Positions 7,423 to 16,829 of a DNA stretch of 32,894 bases are shown piece after piece. The first letter of the stretch is position 1; each line of letters begins with the position of its first letter. The notes beneath the pieces were generated by a model. It was not told the DNA's origin. It saw nothing but the letters and a program-made list of their open reading frames with translations, and made no database searches. The position numbers were made by a program, and so were the translations under genes. This stretch comes from Lachnospiraceae bacterium (GTDB taxonomy: Bacteria > Bacillota > Clostridia > Lachnospirales > Lachnospiraceae), in the NCBI GenBank assembly GCA_024683645.1, contig JAIKYA010000084.1, positions 1 through 32,894 on the forward strand. Direction: 5' to 3'.

Positions 7423-8896
7423 GCCGAGGAGTTTTTCACTAAAAAACCAGCTGGCTGCAGCAATCATAGTGATACTCAGTGTCACCATTACTTCTTTATG
7501 GTTCATAAACGTTTTCTTTCTGGAACGTTATTATACCCAGTTTAAAAAAGAGAATCTGCAGGAATTCTATGTACAGATGGTGCAGCATGCACGTGACGGA
7601 CAGCTCGGATCCGATGTGACCAAAGCCGAACTCATGAGGCTCTGCAATATCCACAATCTGGAATTCCTGATCGTCGATTCAAGCGCGAATATACTTTATT
7701 CTTCGCTGAATGATCCCGGACGCATAAACAGACAGCTGAGGGATTTCATTTTTGCGAGGGAAACCGGACGGGGCAAGATACTGGATGAAAACGACGAATA
7801 TACTCTCGAACTTGTCACTGATGATGTGGAATCCCTGAACTATCTGGTGATGTGGGGAAGTCTGGATGCGGAAAATTTTTTTATGCTCAGGGCCAACGTT
7901 GAAAGTATAAAGGACAGCGTGGAGCTGGCAAACCGTTTCCTGCTGAGGGTGGGAATAGCAGCGATAGTGATCGCTTCGGTTGTGACATGGTTTATGATGG
8001 GCAGGATAACAAAACCGATACTGGAACTGGCCCGTATATCGCAGAAGATGGCCGAACTGAATTTCGAAGAAAAATATAAGGGACATTCAAAATCAGAGAT
8101 CGGTGTGCTTGGTGAAAATATAAATCTGCTCTCGGAGACTCTTGAAAAGACCATAGGTGACCTGAAGGGCGCAAATATAGAACTGCAGAAGGATGTGAAA
8201 GCAAGGGAGGAAGCGGATCAGAGAAGACAGGAATTCCTGGGGGCAGTTTCTCACGAACTGAAGACGCCTATCGCACTGATACAGGGATATGCGGAAGGAC
8301 TTAAAGAAGGCATATCAGAGGATAAGGAGAGCAGGGATTATTATTGTGATGTCATTATCGACGAAACGGGAAAGATGAACAATCTGGTGCTGCGTCTCAT
8401 TTCACTTAATCAGGTGGAGAGCGGAAATGAGATCACAAATATGGAACGTTTTGACCTCTGCGCGCTCGTGGCGGGCTGTCTGCAGGCTTATGATCTGAAG
8501 TTTAAAACGGCGGGAATAAAGCTGTTTTATGAAAAGTCGGAAGATGAGATATATGTCTGGGGTGACGAGAGCGGGATTGAGGAAGTGTTTATCAATTATA
8601 TCTCAAATGCCGTAAATCACTGCAGCGGCGCAAAAGAGATCCATGTGAAACTGAACAGGCATGAGAATCGCGTGCGTACGGAAGTGTTCAATACGGGAGA
8701 GCGGATACCCGAGGAGAGTCTTGAGAGGGTATGGGAAAAATTCTACAAAGTAGACAAGGCAAGAACCAGAGAGTACGGCGGCAGCGGTCTGGGGCTGTCC
8801 ATAGTAAAAGCTGTAATGGAGAACATGAACGGAACCTACGGCGTGATCAATTATGATGACGGAGTGGGCTTCTGGTTTGAGATGGAAAGTAAATAA
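7415..8896 (+). CDS. Membrane sensor histidine kinase
   Basis: 493 residues. Two transmembrane segments (about 13-36 and 175-197) frame an extracytoplasmic sensor domain of about 135 residues. A HAMP region follows (about 198-250), then HisKA with phosphoacceptor H280 (SHELKTPIALIQGYAEGL), and a HATPase domain with an N box (NYISNAVNHC) and G boxes (GGSGLGLSIVKAVMENMNG). It autophosphorylates and passes phosphate to the adjacent response regulator. The start ATG lies inside the end of the regulator gene. The sensor domain is not a family I recognise, so the signal is unknown. Confidence 0.95.
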   Translation: MNKPRSFSLKNQLAAAIIVILSVTITSLWFINVFFLERYYTQFKKENLQEFYVQMVQHARDGQLGSDVTKAELMRLCNIHNLEFLIVDSSANILYSSLNDPGRINRQLRDFIFARETGRGKILDENDEYTLELVTDDVESLNYLVMWGSLDAENFFMLRANVESIKDSVELANRFLLRVGIAAIVIASVVTWFMMGRITKPILELARISQKMAELNFEEKYKGHSKSEIGVLGENINLLSETLEKTIGDLKGANIELQKDVKAREEADQRRQEFLGAVSHELKTPIALIQGYAEGLKEGISEDKESRDYYCDVIIDETGKMNNLVLRLISLNQVESGNEITNMERFDLCALVAGCLQAYDLKFKTAGIKLFYEKSEDEIYVWGDESGIEEVFINYISNAVNHCSGAKEIHVKLNRHENRVRTEVFNTGERIPEESLERVWEKFYKVDKARTREYGGSGLGLSIVKAVMENMNGTYGVINYDDGVGFWFEMESK

Positions 8897-8910
8897 TGCC
8901 CCTTGCGGGC

Positions 8911-8939
8911 TTGATATAATCAGGCTGAAATGGTAAAAT
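8911..8939 (+). promoter_or_regulatory. Candidate promoter before the lipoprotein gene
   Basis: TTGATA (8911-8916) and TAAAAT (8934-8939) with a 17-bp spacer and a TGG extension upstream of the -10. Transcription from it would begin almost at the ATG, leaving no room for a leader. An alternative extended -10 (TG-A-TATAAT, 8912-8920) has no clear -35. The choice between them is open. Confidence 0.35.
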
Positions 8940-8946
8940 CGAACAT

Positions 8947-9717
8947 ATGAAAAAGATATGGATAACGGTACTGGCAACGGTATTTACGCTCATGCTCGCA
9001 GCCTGCGGCAACGAGATACCGGAGCTCAGTGATGAAGAAATGTATATGGTTGAAGAGTACGCGGCCAGGCTGCTCCTTAAATATGATGCCAATTACCAGG
9101 GCACCACTCTTTCCGATGAGGAGATAGCGGAGAAAAGAGCAGAAGCTGAACGAAGGGCTGACGTACAGGCCAAGGCTGAAGCCGACCGGGAGGCAAGGGA
9201 GAAGAAAAAGGCTGAGAAGGAAGCGCAGAAGGCTTCGGAGAGCGAGGACGGTGAAGGCGGCGGAGAGAGTACGGCAGCACCGGAGAAGGAGTATGCGGAT
9301 ATAGCTGCTTTCCTGGGACTTGACGGTATCTCGATAGAATATGCCGGCTTTGCTTTCAGCGAGGTGTATCCTATGGACAGCGATATCACCCAGGGTCTGG
9401 CACATGCCCCTTCGGGTAAGAAGTTCATGGTACTTGCATTCAGGATGAGCAATAAATCCGGGGCTGACAAAGAGATCGATATGAATGCGGTCAATCCGTC
9501 GTTTACCGTAGTACTGGGAGCAGGTGTTAAGAAGAGTGCCCAGCCTTCGATGCAAGGTGACAATCTCCTCGGATATACGGGAACACTTGCTGCCGGAGAG
9601 ACTAAGGATGTTCAGCTGTTCATAGAGGTCAATGCGAATACGGAACCGCCCCACACGGCAACCATGAACATGAAGAAAGACGGCGAAAGCGCCGAAGCAA
9701 TGCTGTTTGCGGAGTAA
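8947..9717 (+). CDS. Secreted lipoprotein with a charged coiled coil and a DUF4352/DUF5067-like C-terminal domain
   Basis: 256 residues. A lipoprotein signal peptide is visible: basic MKK, a hydrophobic stretch, then the lipobox LAAC with Cys20. Residues about 55-100 are dominated by Glu, Lys, Ala and Arg and are probably a long coiled coil or helical stalk. The C-terminal 140 residues look like the small beta-sandwich domains common in Firmicute lipoproteins (KFMVLAFRMSNKSG, then TGTLAAGETKDVQLFIEV). No Shine-Dalgarno sequence is evident before the ATG. The gene follows the two-component system, so it may be its output or accessory, which is inference. The precise function is unknown. Confidence 0.8.
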   Translation: MKKIWITVLATVFTLMLAACGNEIPELSDEEMYMVEEYAARLLLKYDANYQGTTLSDEEIAEKRAEAERRADVQAKAEADREAREKKKAEKEAQKASESEDGEGGGESTAAPEKEYADIAAFLGLDGISIEYAGFAFSEVYPMDSDITQGLAHAPSGKKFMVLAFRMSNKSGADKEIDMNAVNPSFTVVLGAGVKKSAQPSMQGDNLLGYTGTLAAGETKDVQLFIEVNANTEPPHTATMNMKKDGESAEAMLFAE

Positions 9718-9724
9718 CATATAC

Positions 9725-9752
9725 TGGACTTTTCATATGGAAAGTGTATAAT
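9725..9752 (+). promoter_or_regulatory. Probable promoter of cheV
   Basis: TGGACT (9725-9730) and a perfect TATAAT (9747-9752) with a 16-bp spacer. A small hairpin (AGCATA/TATGCT, 9767-9782) lies in the leader. Confidence 0.55.
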
Positions 9753-9805
9753 AAAATAGTGGGTTTAGCATACTGATATGCTGAAATAATAAAGCGAGGT
9801 GGGTT

Positions 9806-10720
9806 ATGGATTCAAAGATCTTACTTGAAAACGGAACGAACGAACTTGAAGTTTTGGAATTTACGCTGGCTGGGAATTCTTACGGTATCAATGTAGCAAA
9901 AATCCGCGAGATCATCCAGTATCAGCCGGTAACACCGGTTCCCAACGCTCATCCCAGTGTTGAAGGTATATTCATGCCGCGTGAGACCATGATTACGGCG
10001 ATAGACCTTAAGAACTGTCTGCAGAGGGGACAGTCGGAACCCCGTGGTTTATTTATCATAACCAATTTCAATACGCTGGATATCGCATTCCATGTGGATT
10101 CGGTCGTCGGCATACACAGGGTTTCCTGGAGAGAGATCATAAAGCCCGATTCAACGGTTTCGAATTCCGAAGACGGTATATCCACGGGTATAATAAAGAA
10201 AAATGACAAGCTCATCATCATACTTGATTTTGAAAAGATAATATCCGATATCAATCCCGAGACCGGACTTAAGGTTCAGGATATTGATGAGATGGGACCC
10301 AGGAGCAGGAATGACAGCCCCATACTTATAGCTGAGGACTCCGCACTGCTCAACAAGCTGATCGTAGAGTCACTTAAGAAAGCAGGATATGAGAACCTTA
10401 CGCATACCGAGAACGGGCAGGAAGCCTGGGACAGACTGCTTCAGTGGAAAGCGGAAGGAAATGTTGAAAGCCGGGTTCAGTGTATCATTACCGATATAGA
10501 AATGCCCCAGATGGACGGCCACAGGCTTACCAAACTGGTTAAGGAAGACGAGGTACTCAGGAAAATACCCATCATCATCTTCTCTTCGCTTATTAATACG
10601 GAGATGAGGAGAAAAGGTGAGCAGCTGGGTGCGGATGCGCAGCTTACCAAGCCCGAGATAGGCAATCTTGTCAGAACGATCGATAAGATACTCGGGATCG
10701 ATGGAGAGGCGGAAGGCTGA
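9806..10720 (+). CDS. cheV: Chemotaxis coupling protein CheV (CheW domain plus receiver)
   Basis: 304 residues. Residues about 10-160 form a CheW-like domain that would bind chemoreceptors and CheA (LEFTLAGNSYGINVAKIREII, VEGIFMPRETMITAIDL). Residues about 172-300 form a receiver domain with the acidic pair in IAEDSALL and phosphoacceptor D230 (ITDIEMPQMDG). CheV is known to couple receptors to CheA and to adjust adaptation through phosphorylation. GAGGTGGG (9796-9803) supports the start. No other chemotaxis gene is in the window, so it works with partners elsewhere. It ends in a strong terminator. Confidence 0.95.
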   Translation: MDSKILLENGTNELEVLEFTLAGNSYGINVAKIREIIQYQPVTPVPNAHPSVEGIFMPRETMITAIDLKNCLQRGQSEPRGLFIITNFNTLDIAFHVDSVVGIHRVSWREIIKPDSTVSNSEDGISTGIIKKNDKLIIILDFEKIISDINPETGLKVQDIDEMGPRSRNDSPILIAEDSALLNKLIVESLKKAGYENLTHTENGQEAWDRLLQWKAEGNVESRVQCIITDIEMPQMDGHRLTKLVKEDEVLRKIPIIIFSSLINTEMRRKGEQLGADAQLTKPEIGNLVRTIDKILGIDGEAEG

Positions 10721-10743
10721 GCATAAGCTTTTGGTGATTTTTC

Positions 10744-10775
10744 AAAGAGTGCCGCAGGTAAACGGCACTCTTTTT
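10744..10775 (+). terminator. Intrinsic terminator after cheV
   Basis: AAAGAGTGCCG (10744-10754) pairs perfectly with CGGCACTCTTT (10763-10773) around an 8-base loop, followed by a T-run. It ends only 19 bp before the next start codon and no separate promoter is obvious there, so partial read-through may supply the following operon. Confidence 0.9.
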
Positions 10776-10793
10776 AAGAAAAGAGAATAGGGA

Positions 10794-13232
10794 ATGAGAG
10801 ACGAAGAGGAATATTTAGACAGTCTGTTAAAGGCAGCACTGAATAAAGGAAAAGCTGAAACGCCCGCTGCGCCTGAGCCTGAGGAGGCTGAGGCTTCTTT
10901 TGATGCGGCCGGGACGCTTAAAAACCTTGCGTCCGAAACACCCAAGAAAGATATAGGCAGCGGGGCGCTGCCGAGTTTCAGACAGGTTGCCACTGCTGAG
11001 GAAAAGGGAGAAGATCTGACCGAAAGCTTTAAGCAGGAAGAGGAACTGCCTGCGACAGAAGAGATACCTGAGCTGGCTGATGTGTCTGATGTAATGAATC
11101 TCTTCGGGGATGGAAATGAAGAACAGCCGGATGAAGAAGAGGAAATCGTTGACCTCTCGGAATTCAGAGCGCTCGGAGCGGAGAATGCAGAGGAAGCCGG
11201 CTATGAAGAAGCTGCGGTTACCGATGCTCCGGCGGAGGAGCTGACGGCTGATGAAATAGCGGCAATGTATGCCGCTGAATCTGAAATGTACGGTGAGGAA
11301 ACAGCGGCAGAAGAAGTGCCGGCTGAGGAAGAACCGGGATACGCAGAGGAAATAGCTGCTGAAGAAGAGCAGCCTGTATATGAAGAGGAAGTACCGGCAG
11401 AAGAAGAACCGGGATACGCAGAAGAAGTACCCGCTGAAGAGGAACTGCCTGTATATGAAGAGGAAGTACCGGCAGAAGAGACCGGATACGCTGAGGAAGT
11501 ACCTGCCGAAGAAGAGCAGCCTGTATACGAAGAGGAAGCACCGGCAGAAGTAGAACCCGTATATGAAGAGGAAATACCTGCCGGAGAAGTGGATGCGGAT
11601 ACGGGAGCAGTTGCGGATGATGATCCGAACAGACAGCTTTCGCCCGAGGAGATCGCAGCGATGTTTGACGCCGGCATGCCTGAAGATGAGGCGGATAAGA
11701 GCGATGATGATATGGCGGATGAGCTGATGGCCTTACTGGGCGAGTCCGGTGAGACAGCGGAGCCGGCGGGAGAGGAAGCGGCTCAAGTGCATGAAGAGGC
11801 CGGAGAAGAGGAAGCGCTTTCCATGGACCTCGGGCTTGACGATCTGTCACTTGACGATATAGAAAGCCGCATGAGAGAGGCTGAAGCCGCAGGTTCGGAA
11901 TCCGGAATGGACGAGACGCTTTCGGCGGTTGCCGATGATGAAGATGCCGACGTGACAGCACTTTTAGAGAGCCTCGGCAGCGATGATATGGATCTTTCGG
12001 ATATAGGTGATATCCTGAAGAAATCCGATAATAATGAGATAGTAGACTTAAGCATTAGAGAGCAGGCCGATGCCGAAATGCCCGAAGATCCGCTTGCGGA
12101 TGAGCCGGAAGCTGAGGACGGTGCTGAAGAAGAGCAGGGCAAAAAGAAGAAAAAGAAGCTTTTCGGAAAGAAGAAAAAAGAAGCGGAAAGCGAAGGCGGT
12201 GAAGGAGAAGATAAGGAAAAGAAGCCGGGCTTCTTTAAAAGGCTTCTTGAAATGCTCATAAAAGAAGAGGAAGAGGATACCGTGCCCGAAGCGGAGTCGC
12301 TGCGGCTGAGCGACGAGAACAAGGCTATCCTTGATGAACTTGACAAGGAAGCTGCCGAAGGAGGCAAGGGTAAAAAGAAGAAAGAGAAAAAGCCCAAGAA
12401 AGAAAAGCCCCAAAAGGAAAAGAAACCCAAGCCGAAAAAAGAAAAGAAAGTAAATCCCAAGGAAGAAGAGAATACCAGGAAGATCCCGAAGAAATATGTA
12501 AGGAGGACCTTTATCCTGACAGCATCGATCCTTGCGGCTCTGCTGGTAGTAACACTCTATCTTCCCGGGATGAAGACCATGGAAGATGCAAGAAAAGCCT
12601 TCTATGAGAAAAAAGACTACAAGACCGTATTTCTCACTTTCTACGGAAAAGAACTGAGTGAAAGCGATATGAAGATCTACAGACAGTCGAGAATGGTCGT
12701 GCTCCTCGACAGAAAGTACGAGTCTTATGAGAATTACAAGCGCATGAACATGCAGGAGGAGGCGCTGGATGCGCTGCTTCAGGGACTCAAACGTTATGAT
12801 GATCTCCAGGAAGAAGCGATAGAGCTCGGCATGGGCAGCGAGATAATTGGCGTAAGAGGCAATATACTGGCAGCTTTGTACAGTGATTACGGTATTGACG
12901 AGGCGACAGCCTATGAGATACTCGGTTACAACCCTCTTGATTATACCGGAAAGATAAAGGCTGCGGTAAACGGACAGCCTTATACAAAGATCGAAGATGA
13001 GATGAGGCAGAAATACGGACTGAGCGCTCCGGTAGAGGAAACTGTGCCTGAACCCGAGCCGGTTGATGAGCCGGGCGTGCTCCCGGATATGCTTCCCGAA
13101 GAGGCGGAGTACCTTGAACAGAAGGATGCTGCTCCGGCAGCAGAAGAGGAGGATCCGGCTCAGCCGCTGCCTGCCGAAGCTGAAAGCGGCGGAAGGGATG
13201 TGCCGGTTCAGATAGACAGCGATCAGTTTTAA
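10794..13232 (+). CDS. Large acidic, repeat-rich single-pass membrane protein of unknown function
   Basis: 812 residues. The N-terminal 430 or so are extremely acidic (Glu, Asp, Ala, Pro) and probably disordered, with a repeated segment at about 173-264. Residues about 455-566 switch to Lys-rich stretches (GKKKKKKLFGKKKKE, KEKKPKKEKPQKEKKPKPK). One transmembrane segment follows at about 572-590 (TFILTASILAALLVVTLYL). The C-terminal 220 residues contain a helical region (residues about 600-720) that resembles a TPR-like fold and a Pro/Glu-rich tail. The basic side before the membrane segment predicts a cytoplasmic N-terminus. It lies 12 bp before hisH and is probably cotranscribed with it. Short motifs such as LSPEEIAAMFDAG recur in the N-terminal part and might be partner-binding sites. 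No family recognised; the function is unknown. Confidence 0.8.
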   Translation: MRDEEEYLDSLLKAALNKGKAETPAAPEPEEAEASFDAAGTLKNLASETPKKDIGSGALPSFRQVATAEEKGEDLTESFKQEEELPATEEIPELADVSDVMNLFGDGNEEQPDEEEEIVDLSEFRALGAENAEEAGYEEAAVTDAPAEELTADEIAAMYAAESEMYGEETAAEEVPAEEEPGYAEEIAAEEEQPVYEEEVPAEEEPGYAEEVPAEEELPVYEEEVPAEETGYAEEVPAEEEQPVYEEEAPAEVEPVYEEEIPAGEVDADTGAVADDDPNRQLSPEEIAAMFDAGMPEDEADKSDDDMADELMALLGESGETAEPAGEEAAQVHEEAGEEEALSMDLGLDDLSLDDIESRMREAEAAGSESGMDETLSAVADDEDADVTALLESLGSDDMDLSDIGDILKKSDNNEIVDLSIREQADAEMPEDPLADEPEAEDGAEEEQGKKKKKKLFGKKKKEAESEGGEGEDKEKKPGFFKRLLEMLIKEEEEDTVPEAESLRLSDENKAILDELDKEAAEGGKGKKKKEKKPKKEKPQKEKKPKPKKEKKVNPKEEENTRKIPKKYVRRTFILTASILAALLVVTLYLPGMKTMEDARKAFYEKKDYKTVFLTFYGKELSESDMKIYRQSRMVVLLDRKYESYENYKRMNMQEEALDALLQGLKRYDDLQEEAIELGMGSEIIGVRGNILAALYSDYGIDEATAYEILGYNPLDYTGKIKAAVNGQPYTKIEDEMRQKYGLSAPVEETVPEPEPVDEPGVLPDMLPEEAEYLEQKDAAPAAEEEDPAQPLPAEAESGGRDVPVQIDSDQF
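11313..11586 (+). repeat. In-frame repeats coding for Glu/Pro/Tyr-rich segments
   Basis: Several imperfect copies coding for variants of EEVPAEEEPGYAEE and EEQPVYEEEVPAEE follow each other. Copies differ in length and in silent positions, so they have diverged rather than expanded recently. Confidence 0.75.
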
Positions 13233-13244
13233 GGAGAAAAGGAA

Positions 13245-13850
13245 TTGATAGCGATAATAGATTATGATGCAGGTAATATCAGAAGCGTAGAGAAAGCTTT
13301 TGGCGCGCTCGGCGAAGAAACCGTTGTCACAAGGGATGAGAAGCTCATCCGCGAAGCAGAGCGGGTAGTGCTTCCCGGAGTCGGTGTATTCGGAGACGCG
13401 GCTGCGAAACTCAGGGACTACGGTCTGGAACAGGTGGTAAAGCAAACCGCAGGATCAGGCAAACCTTTTCTTGCCATCTGTGTGGGACTGCAGCTTCTTT
13501 TTGATGAGAGTGAGGAGTCACCGGGAGCAGAAGGGCTCGGGATCATGAAAGGCAGAATACTCCGTATCCCGGACGGGCCGGGACTGACCGTTCCCCAGAT
13601 TGGCTGGAATTCCCTGCATAAGACAAAAGAATCGAAACTACTGCATGGCATAGATGAAGGAGCATTTGTGTATTTTGTCCATTCCTATTATCTTAAGGCC
13701 GAAGATGCGGATGTGGTAACAGCGACAACAGATTACGGCGTGGAGATACATGCAGCCGTGGAGCGTGGGAATGTATTTGCAACACAGTTTCATCCGGAGA
13801 AGAGTTCGAAAACGGGACTTAAGATACTTAAGAACTTTTGTGAGATCTGA
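13245..13850 (+). CDS. hisH: Imidazole glycerol phosphate synthase, glutaminase subunit
   Basis: 201 residues. HisH hydrolyses glutamine and channels ammonia to HisF in histidine biosynthesis. The class I glutamine amidotransferase triad is present: C79 (AICVGLQLLF), H183 and E185 (TQFHPEKS). The start is TTG at 13245, supported by AAGGAG at 13231-13236 and by the conserved N-terminus MIAIIDYDAGNIRSVEKAF, which leaves no better ATG. hisF follows 19 bp later. The other his genes are not in the window. Confidence 0.97.
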   Translation: MIAIIDYDAGNIRSVEKAFGALGEETVVTRDEKLIREAERVVLPGVGVFGDAAAKLRDYGLEQVVKQTAGSGKPFLAICVGLQLLFDESEESPGAEGLGIMKGRILRIPDGPGLTVPQIGWNSLHKTKESKLLHGIDEGAFVYFVHSYYLKAEDADVVTATTDYGVEIHAAVERGNVFATQFHPEKSSKTGLKILKNFCEI

Positions 13851-13869
13851 TTACAGGTGGTGAGTAAAT

Positions 13870-14646
13870 ATGCACACTAAACGTATAATACCCTGTCTGG
13901 ATGTTAACAGGGGCAGAGTAGTAAAAGGGATCAATTTTGTAAATCTTGTAGATGCGGGAGATCCGGTGGAAACGGCAAAAGCTTATGATGCGGCCGGAGC
14001 CGATGAACTGGTCTTTCTTGATATCACTGCTTCTTCCGACGGCAGGGATACCGTAGTGGATATGGTCCGTCGCGTTGCTGAACAGGTATTTATACCCTTC
14101 ACGGTCGGCGGCGGTATCAGGAGTGTTGATGATTTCAGAAAGCTCCTTCGTGAAGGTGCTGATAAAGTGGCCGTAAACAGTGCAGCCATAATGAATCCCA
14201 CGCTCATCGCGGATGCGGCTGACAAGTTCGGCTCGCAGTGCGTCGTGCTTGCGATAGACGCAAAGCGAAGGAATGACGGCGGCTGGAACATCTTTAAAAA
14301 CGGCGGCAGAGTGGATATGGGCATAGATGCCGTTGAATGGGCGATCAGAGGCGTGGAGCTGGGAGCAGGCGAGATACTGCTCACAAGCATGGATTGTGAC
14401 GGGACCAAAGAAGGATACGATCTGGAACTGACAAGAAAGATAGCCGAAAATGTCGGCGTACCGGTGATAGCCTCGGGCGGAGCCGGTAGGCCGGAGCATT
14501 TCTATGATGCACTGACGGCGGGCAGAGCGGATGCGGCACTCGCTGCATCACTTTTCCATTTCAAGGAACTCGAGATAAATGAGGTAAAAGAATATCTTAA
14601 AAGCCGCGGGGTACCGGTGCGTATGCAGGAGGCAGTGGAACTTTGA
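13870..14646 (+). CDS. hisF: Imidazole glycerol phosphate synthase, cyclase subunit
   Basis: 258 residues, a (beta/alpha)8 barrel. HisF uses ammonia from HisH to form imidazole glycerol phosphate and AICAR. The catalytic aspartates D11 ([15 protein letters not shown]) and D130 (LAIDAKR) are present, as are the phosphate-binding motifs PFTVGGGI and IASGGAG. The start is preceded by AGGTGGTGAG. The last codons overlap the TTG start of ung by 4 nt. Confidence 0.98.
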   Translation: MHTKRIIPCLDVNRGRVVKGINFVNLVDAGDPVETAKAYDAAGADELVFLDITASSDGRDTVVDMVRRVAEQVFIPFTVGGGIRSVDDFRKLLREGADKVAVNSAAIMNPTLIADAADKFGSQCVVLAIDAKRRNDGGWNIFKNGGRVDMGIDAVEWAIRGVELGAGEILLTSMDCDGTKEGYDLELTRKIAENVGVPVIASGGAGRPEHFYDALTAGRADAALAASLFHFKELEINEVKEYLKSRGVPVRMQEAVEL

Positions 14647-15320
14647 GCGCATTGGCAGGTGACTGGGCGGAAGCTCTGGATGAGGAGTTTAAGAAGCCGT
14701 ATTATAAAAAGCTTTATGAGACGGTAAGGGATGAGTACAGAAGCACTAAGGTTTTCCCGCCCTCATCGGAGCTTTTTAATGCTATGCATCTGACACCGCT
14801 GCATGAGATTAAGGCCGTGATCCTGGGACAGGATCCCTATCATAATGACGGTCAGGCGCACGGACTGTGTTTTTCGGTGAGAAAGGGTGTGGACATTCCG
14901 CCCTCGCTCGTGAACATATATAAGGAACTGCACGATGATCTGGGAATAAAGATACCGGATCACGGAGATCTGACCAAATGGGCAGAAGAAGGAGTGCTGC
15001 TGCTCAATACTGTTCTGACGGTCAGAGCTCACCAGCCCAATTCCCACCAGCATATAGGCTGGCTTACGTTTACTGATGCGGTTATCAGAAAAGTTGCGGA
15101 AGAAGACAGACCCATAGTCTTTATGCTATGGGGAGCACCGGCTCAACGCAAGGCTGAACTGGTACATAATCCCAAACATCTTGTGCTCAGGGCACCTCAT
15201 CCCAGTCCGTTATCGGCATACAGGGGATTTTTCGGGTGCAGGCATTTTTCAAAGGCAAATGAGTTTCTGAAAGCGAACGGGGTAGAGCCCATAGACTGGG
15301 ATCCCGACCGTCTGGGCTGA
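14643..15320 (+). CDS. ung: Uracil-DNA glycosylase, family 1
   Basis: 225 residues. The enzyme removes uracil from DNA and starts base excision repair. The water-activating motif GQDPYH with D64 and the leucine-loop motif HPSPLSA with H186 are intact. The start is a TTG whose last bases form the hisF stop (TTGA overlap, 14643-14646), with AGGAGG 10 bases upstream (14627-14632). Its place between hisF and an rRNA-modifying enzyme probably reflects cotranscription only. Confidence 0.97.
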   Translation: MSALAGDWAEALDEEFKKPYYKKLYETVRDEYRSTKVFPPSSELFNAMHLTPLHEIKAVILGQDPYHNDGQAHGLCFSVRKGVDIPPSLVNIYKELHDDLGIKIPDHGDLTKWAEEGVLLLNTVLTVRAHQPNSHQHIGWLTFTDAVIRKVAEEDRPIVFMLWGAPAQRKAELVHNPKHLVLRAPHPSPLSAYRGFFGCRHFSKANEFLKANGVEPIDWDPDRLG

Positions 15321-15337
15321 TATAAGGAATCCGGAAT

Positions 15338-16054
15338 ATGGAAGAAGGAATACGTATAAACAAATATCTGGCTTCATGCGGAGTGGCATCGAGACGCGGC
15401 GCTGACAGACTGATCGGGGAAGGAAGGGTCAGCATAGACGGACGTACGGCGCAGCCCGGAGATATCTTCCGGGAAGGCAGTGTGGTCTGTGTGGACGGCA
15501 GGAACGTGAGTGTGCAGAAAAAGGTAGTGCTTGCATATTATAAACCTGCGGGCGTGCTTGTGAGTGAAGAAGATCCCCACGCGGAAGAAACACTTATGGA
15601 TCTGATCGATTATCCCGTGAGAGTGACTTATGCAGGCCGGCTGGATAAAGAGTCCGAAGGACTGCTGCTGCTCACGAATGACGGTGATCTGATACATGCC
15701 ATGATGCACGGTTCCCATGGACACGAGAAAGAGTATATAGTCCATCTTAACAGAGAGCCGGACAATACAGTCATAGAAAAGCTGAAGGGCGGAGTGTATC
15801 TGAAGGAAGCAGGACATAAGACCAGACCGTGCAGGATAGAGAAGCTAAAGCGAAACGTGGTGAGGATGGTGCTCACCGAGGGAATAAACCGGCAGATAAG
15901 GCGTATGTGGTCAGGGGAAGGATATCATGTGAAAGCCCTTAAGAGAGTGCGCATCATGAGCATAAGCCTGGGCAATCTGATGCCCGGTGAATACAGTGAG
16001 CTGACAAAAGAGGAGACGGATAGCCTGTACAGACAGGCGGGACTGACAAGATGA
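15338..16054 (+). CDS. RsuA/RluF-family rRNA pseudouridine synthase
   Basis: 238 residues. An N-terminal S4 RNA-binding domain (about 5-50, INKYLASCGVASRRGADRLI) precedes the catalytic domain with the nucleophile D103 in GRLDKESEGLLLLTND. The motifs HEKEYIV and GINRQIRRM, together with VRIMSISLGNL, are closest in my memory to RluF, which modifies 23S rRNA at U2604 in Escherichia coli. The exact target in this organism is not certain, so no symbol is given. It ends in an ATGA overlap with murI. Confidence 0.92.
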   Translation: MEEGIRINKYLASCGVASRRGADRLIGEGRVSIDGRTAQPGDIFREGSVVCVDGRNVSVQKKVVLAYYKPAGVLVSEEDPHAEETLMDLIDYPVRVTYAGRLDKESEGLLLLTNDGDLIHAMMHGSHGHEKEYIVHLNREPDNTVIEKLKGGVYLKEAGHKTRPCRIEKLKRNVVRMVLTEGINRQIRRMWSGEGYHVKALKRVRIMSISLGNLMPGEYSELTKEETDSLYRQAGLTR

Positions 16055-16821
16055 AGATAGGGATGTTTGATTCCGGTATAGGCGGATTGACATTATTGAA
16101 AGAGGCGCTGCGGCAGATGCCCGATGAAGAGTATCATTATTATGCCGATACCGATCATGTACCGTACGGTTCCCATACGGTTGAGGAGATAAGGAAATAC
16201 TCCGACGAGGCGACAGGCTTTCTGCTGTCGAGGGGCTGTGAAGCAGTGGTCGTGGCCTGCAATACGGCAACTTCCGCAGCGGTAACGTTTCTTCGGGAAA
16301 AATATCCCGTACCGGTGATAGGGATAGAGCCGGCAGTAAAGCCGGCACTGAAGCTAAGGGAGGATAAGCGCATACTCGTGGTTGCAACGCCTGTCACCGT
16401 CAGGGAGAAAAAACTGCATGATCTTATAGAGAGGGAAGATGCCTGCCACAGAGTAGATATGCTGGCGCTGCCCGGCCTGGTCGGCTTTGCCGAAAAGGGA
16501 GATTTTGATTCCGATGAAGTGAAAAAATACCTTGATAAGGTATTTGCAGGGACAGATACCGGAAAATATTCCGTACTGGTGCTGGGCTGCACGCATTTCA
16601 ACCATTTTCAGACACTGTTAAAAACATATTTTGATAAGGACATCTGTGTTACCGACGGGAAAGAAGGAACCATCAGACATCTTAAGGATGTTTTGGAAAA
16701 AAAGGATGCCGGGACCGCCGGAAAAGGGAGTGTATATTATTACGAATCCGGAAGGACTGTAAGGGAAAAAGAAAGACTGGCCTTTTATGAGAGTCTGATC
16801 AGACACCTTGATAAAGCCTAA
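16051..16821 (+). CDS. murI: Glutamate racemase
   Basis: 256 residues. It converts L- to D-glutamate for peptidoglycan synthesis in the cytoplasm. The two catalytic cysteines are C70 (VACNTATSAA) and C180 (LGCTHF), and the N-terminal FDSGIGGLT carries D7. The start overlaps the preceding stop (ATGA at 16051-16054), so translation is probably coupled. It appears to be the last gene of the cluster that begins at 10794. No strong terminator follows; the efp promoter begins within 10 bp. Confidence 0.97.
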   Translation: MKIGMFDSGIGGLTLLKEALRQMPDEEYHYYADTDHVPYGSHTVEEIRKYSDEATGFLLSRGCEAVVVACNTATSAAVTFLREKYPVPVIGIEPAVKPALKLREDKRILVVATPVTVREKKLHDLIEREDACHRVDMLALPGLVGFAEKGDFDSDEVKKYLDKVFAGTDTGKYSVLVLGCTHFNHFQTLLKTYFDKDICVTDGKEGTIRHLKDVLEKKDAGTAGKGSVYYYESGRTVREKERLAFYESLIRHLDKA

Positions 16822-16829
16822 AAAAATTC

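Noticed and set aside
12048-13445. 465-residue open frame on the minus strand
   Set aside because: It is antisense to the acidic membrane protein and hisH, has no ribosome site, and its composition follows from the complementary codons.
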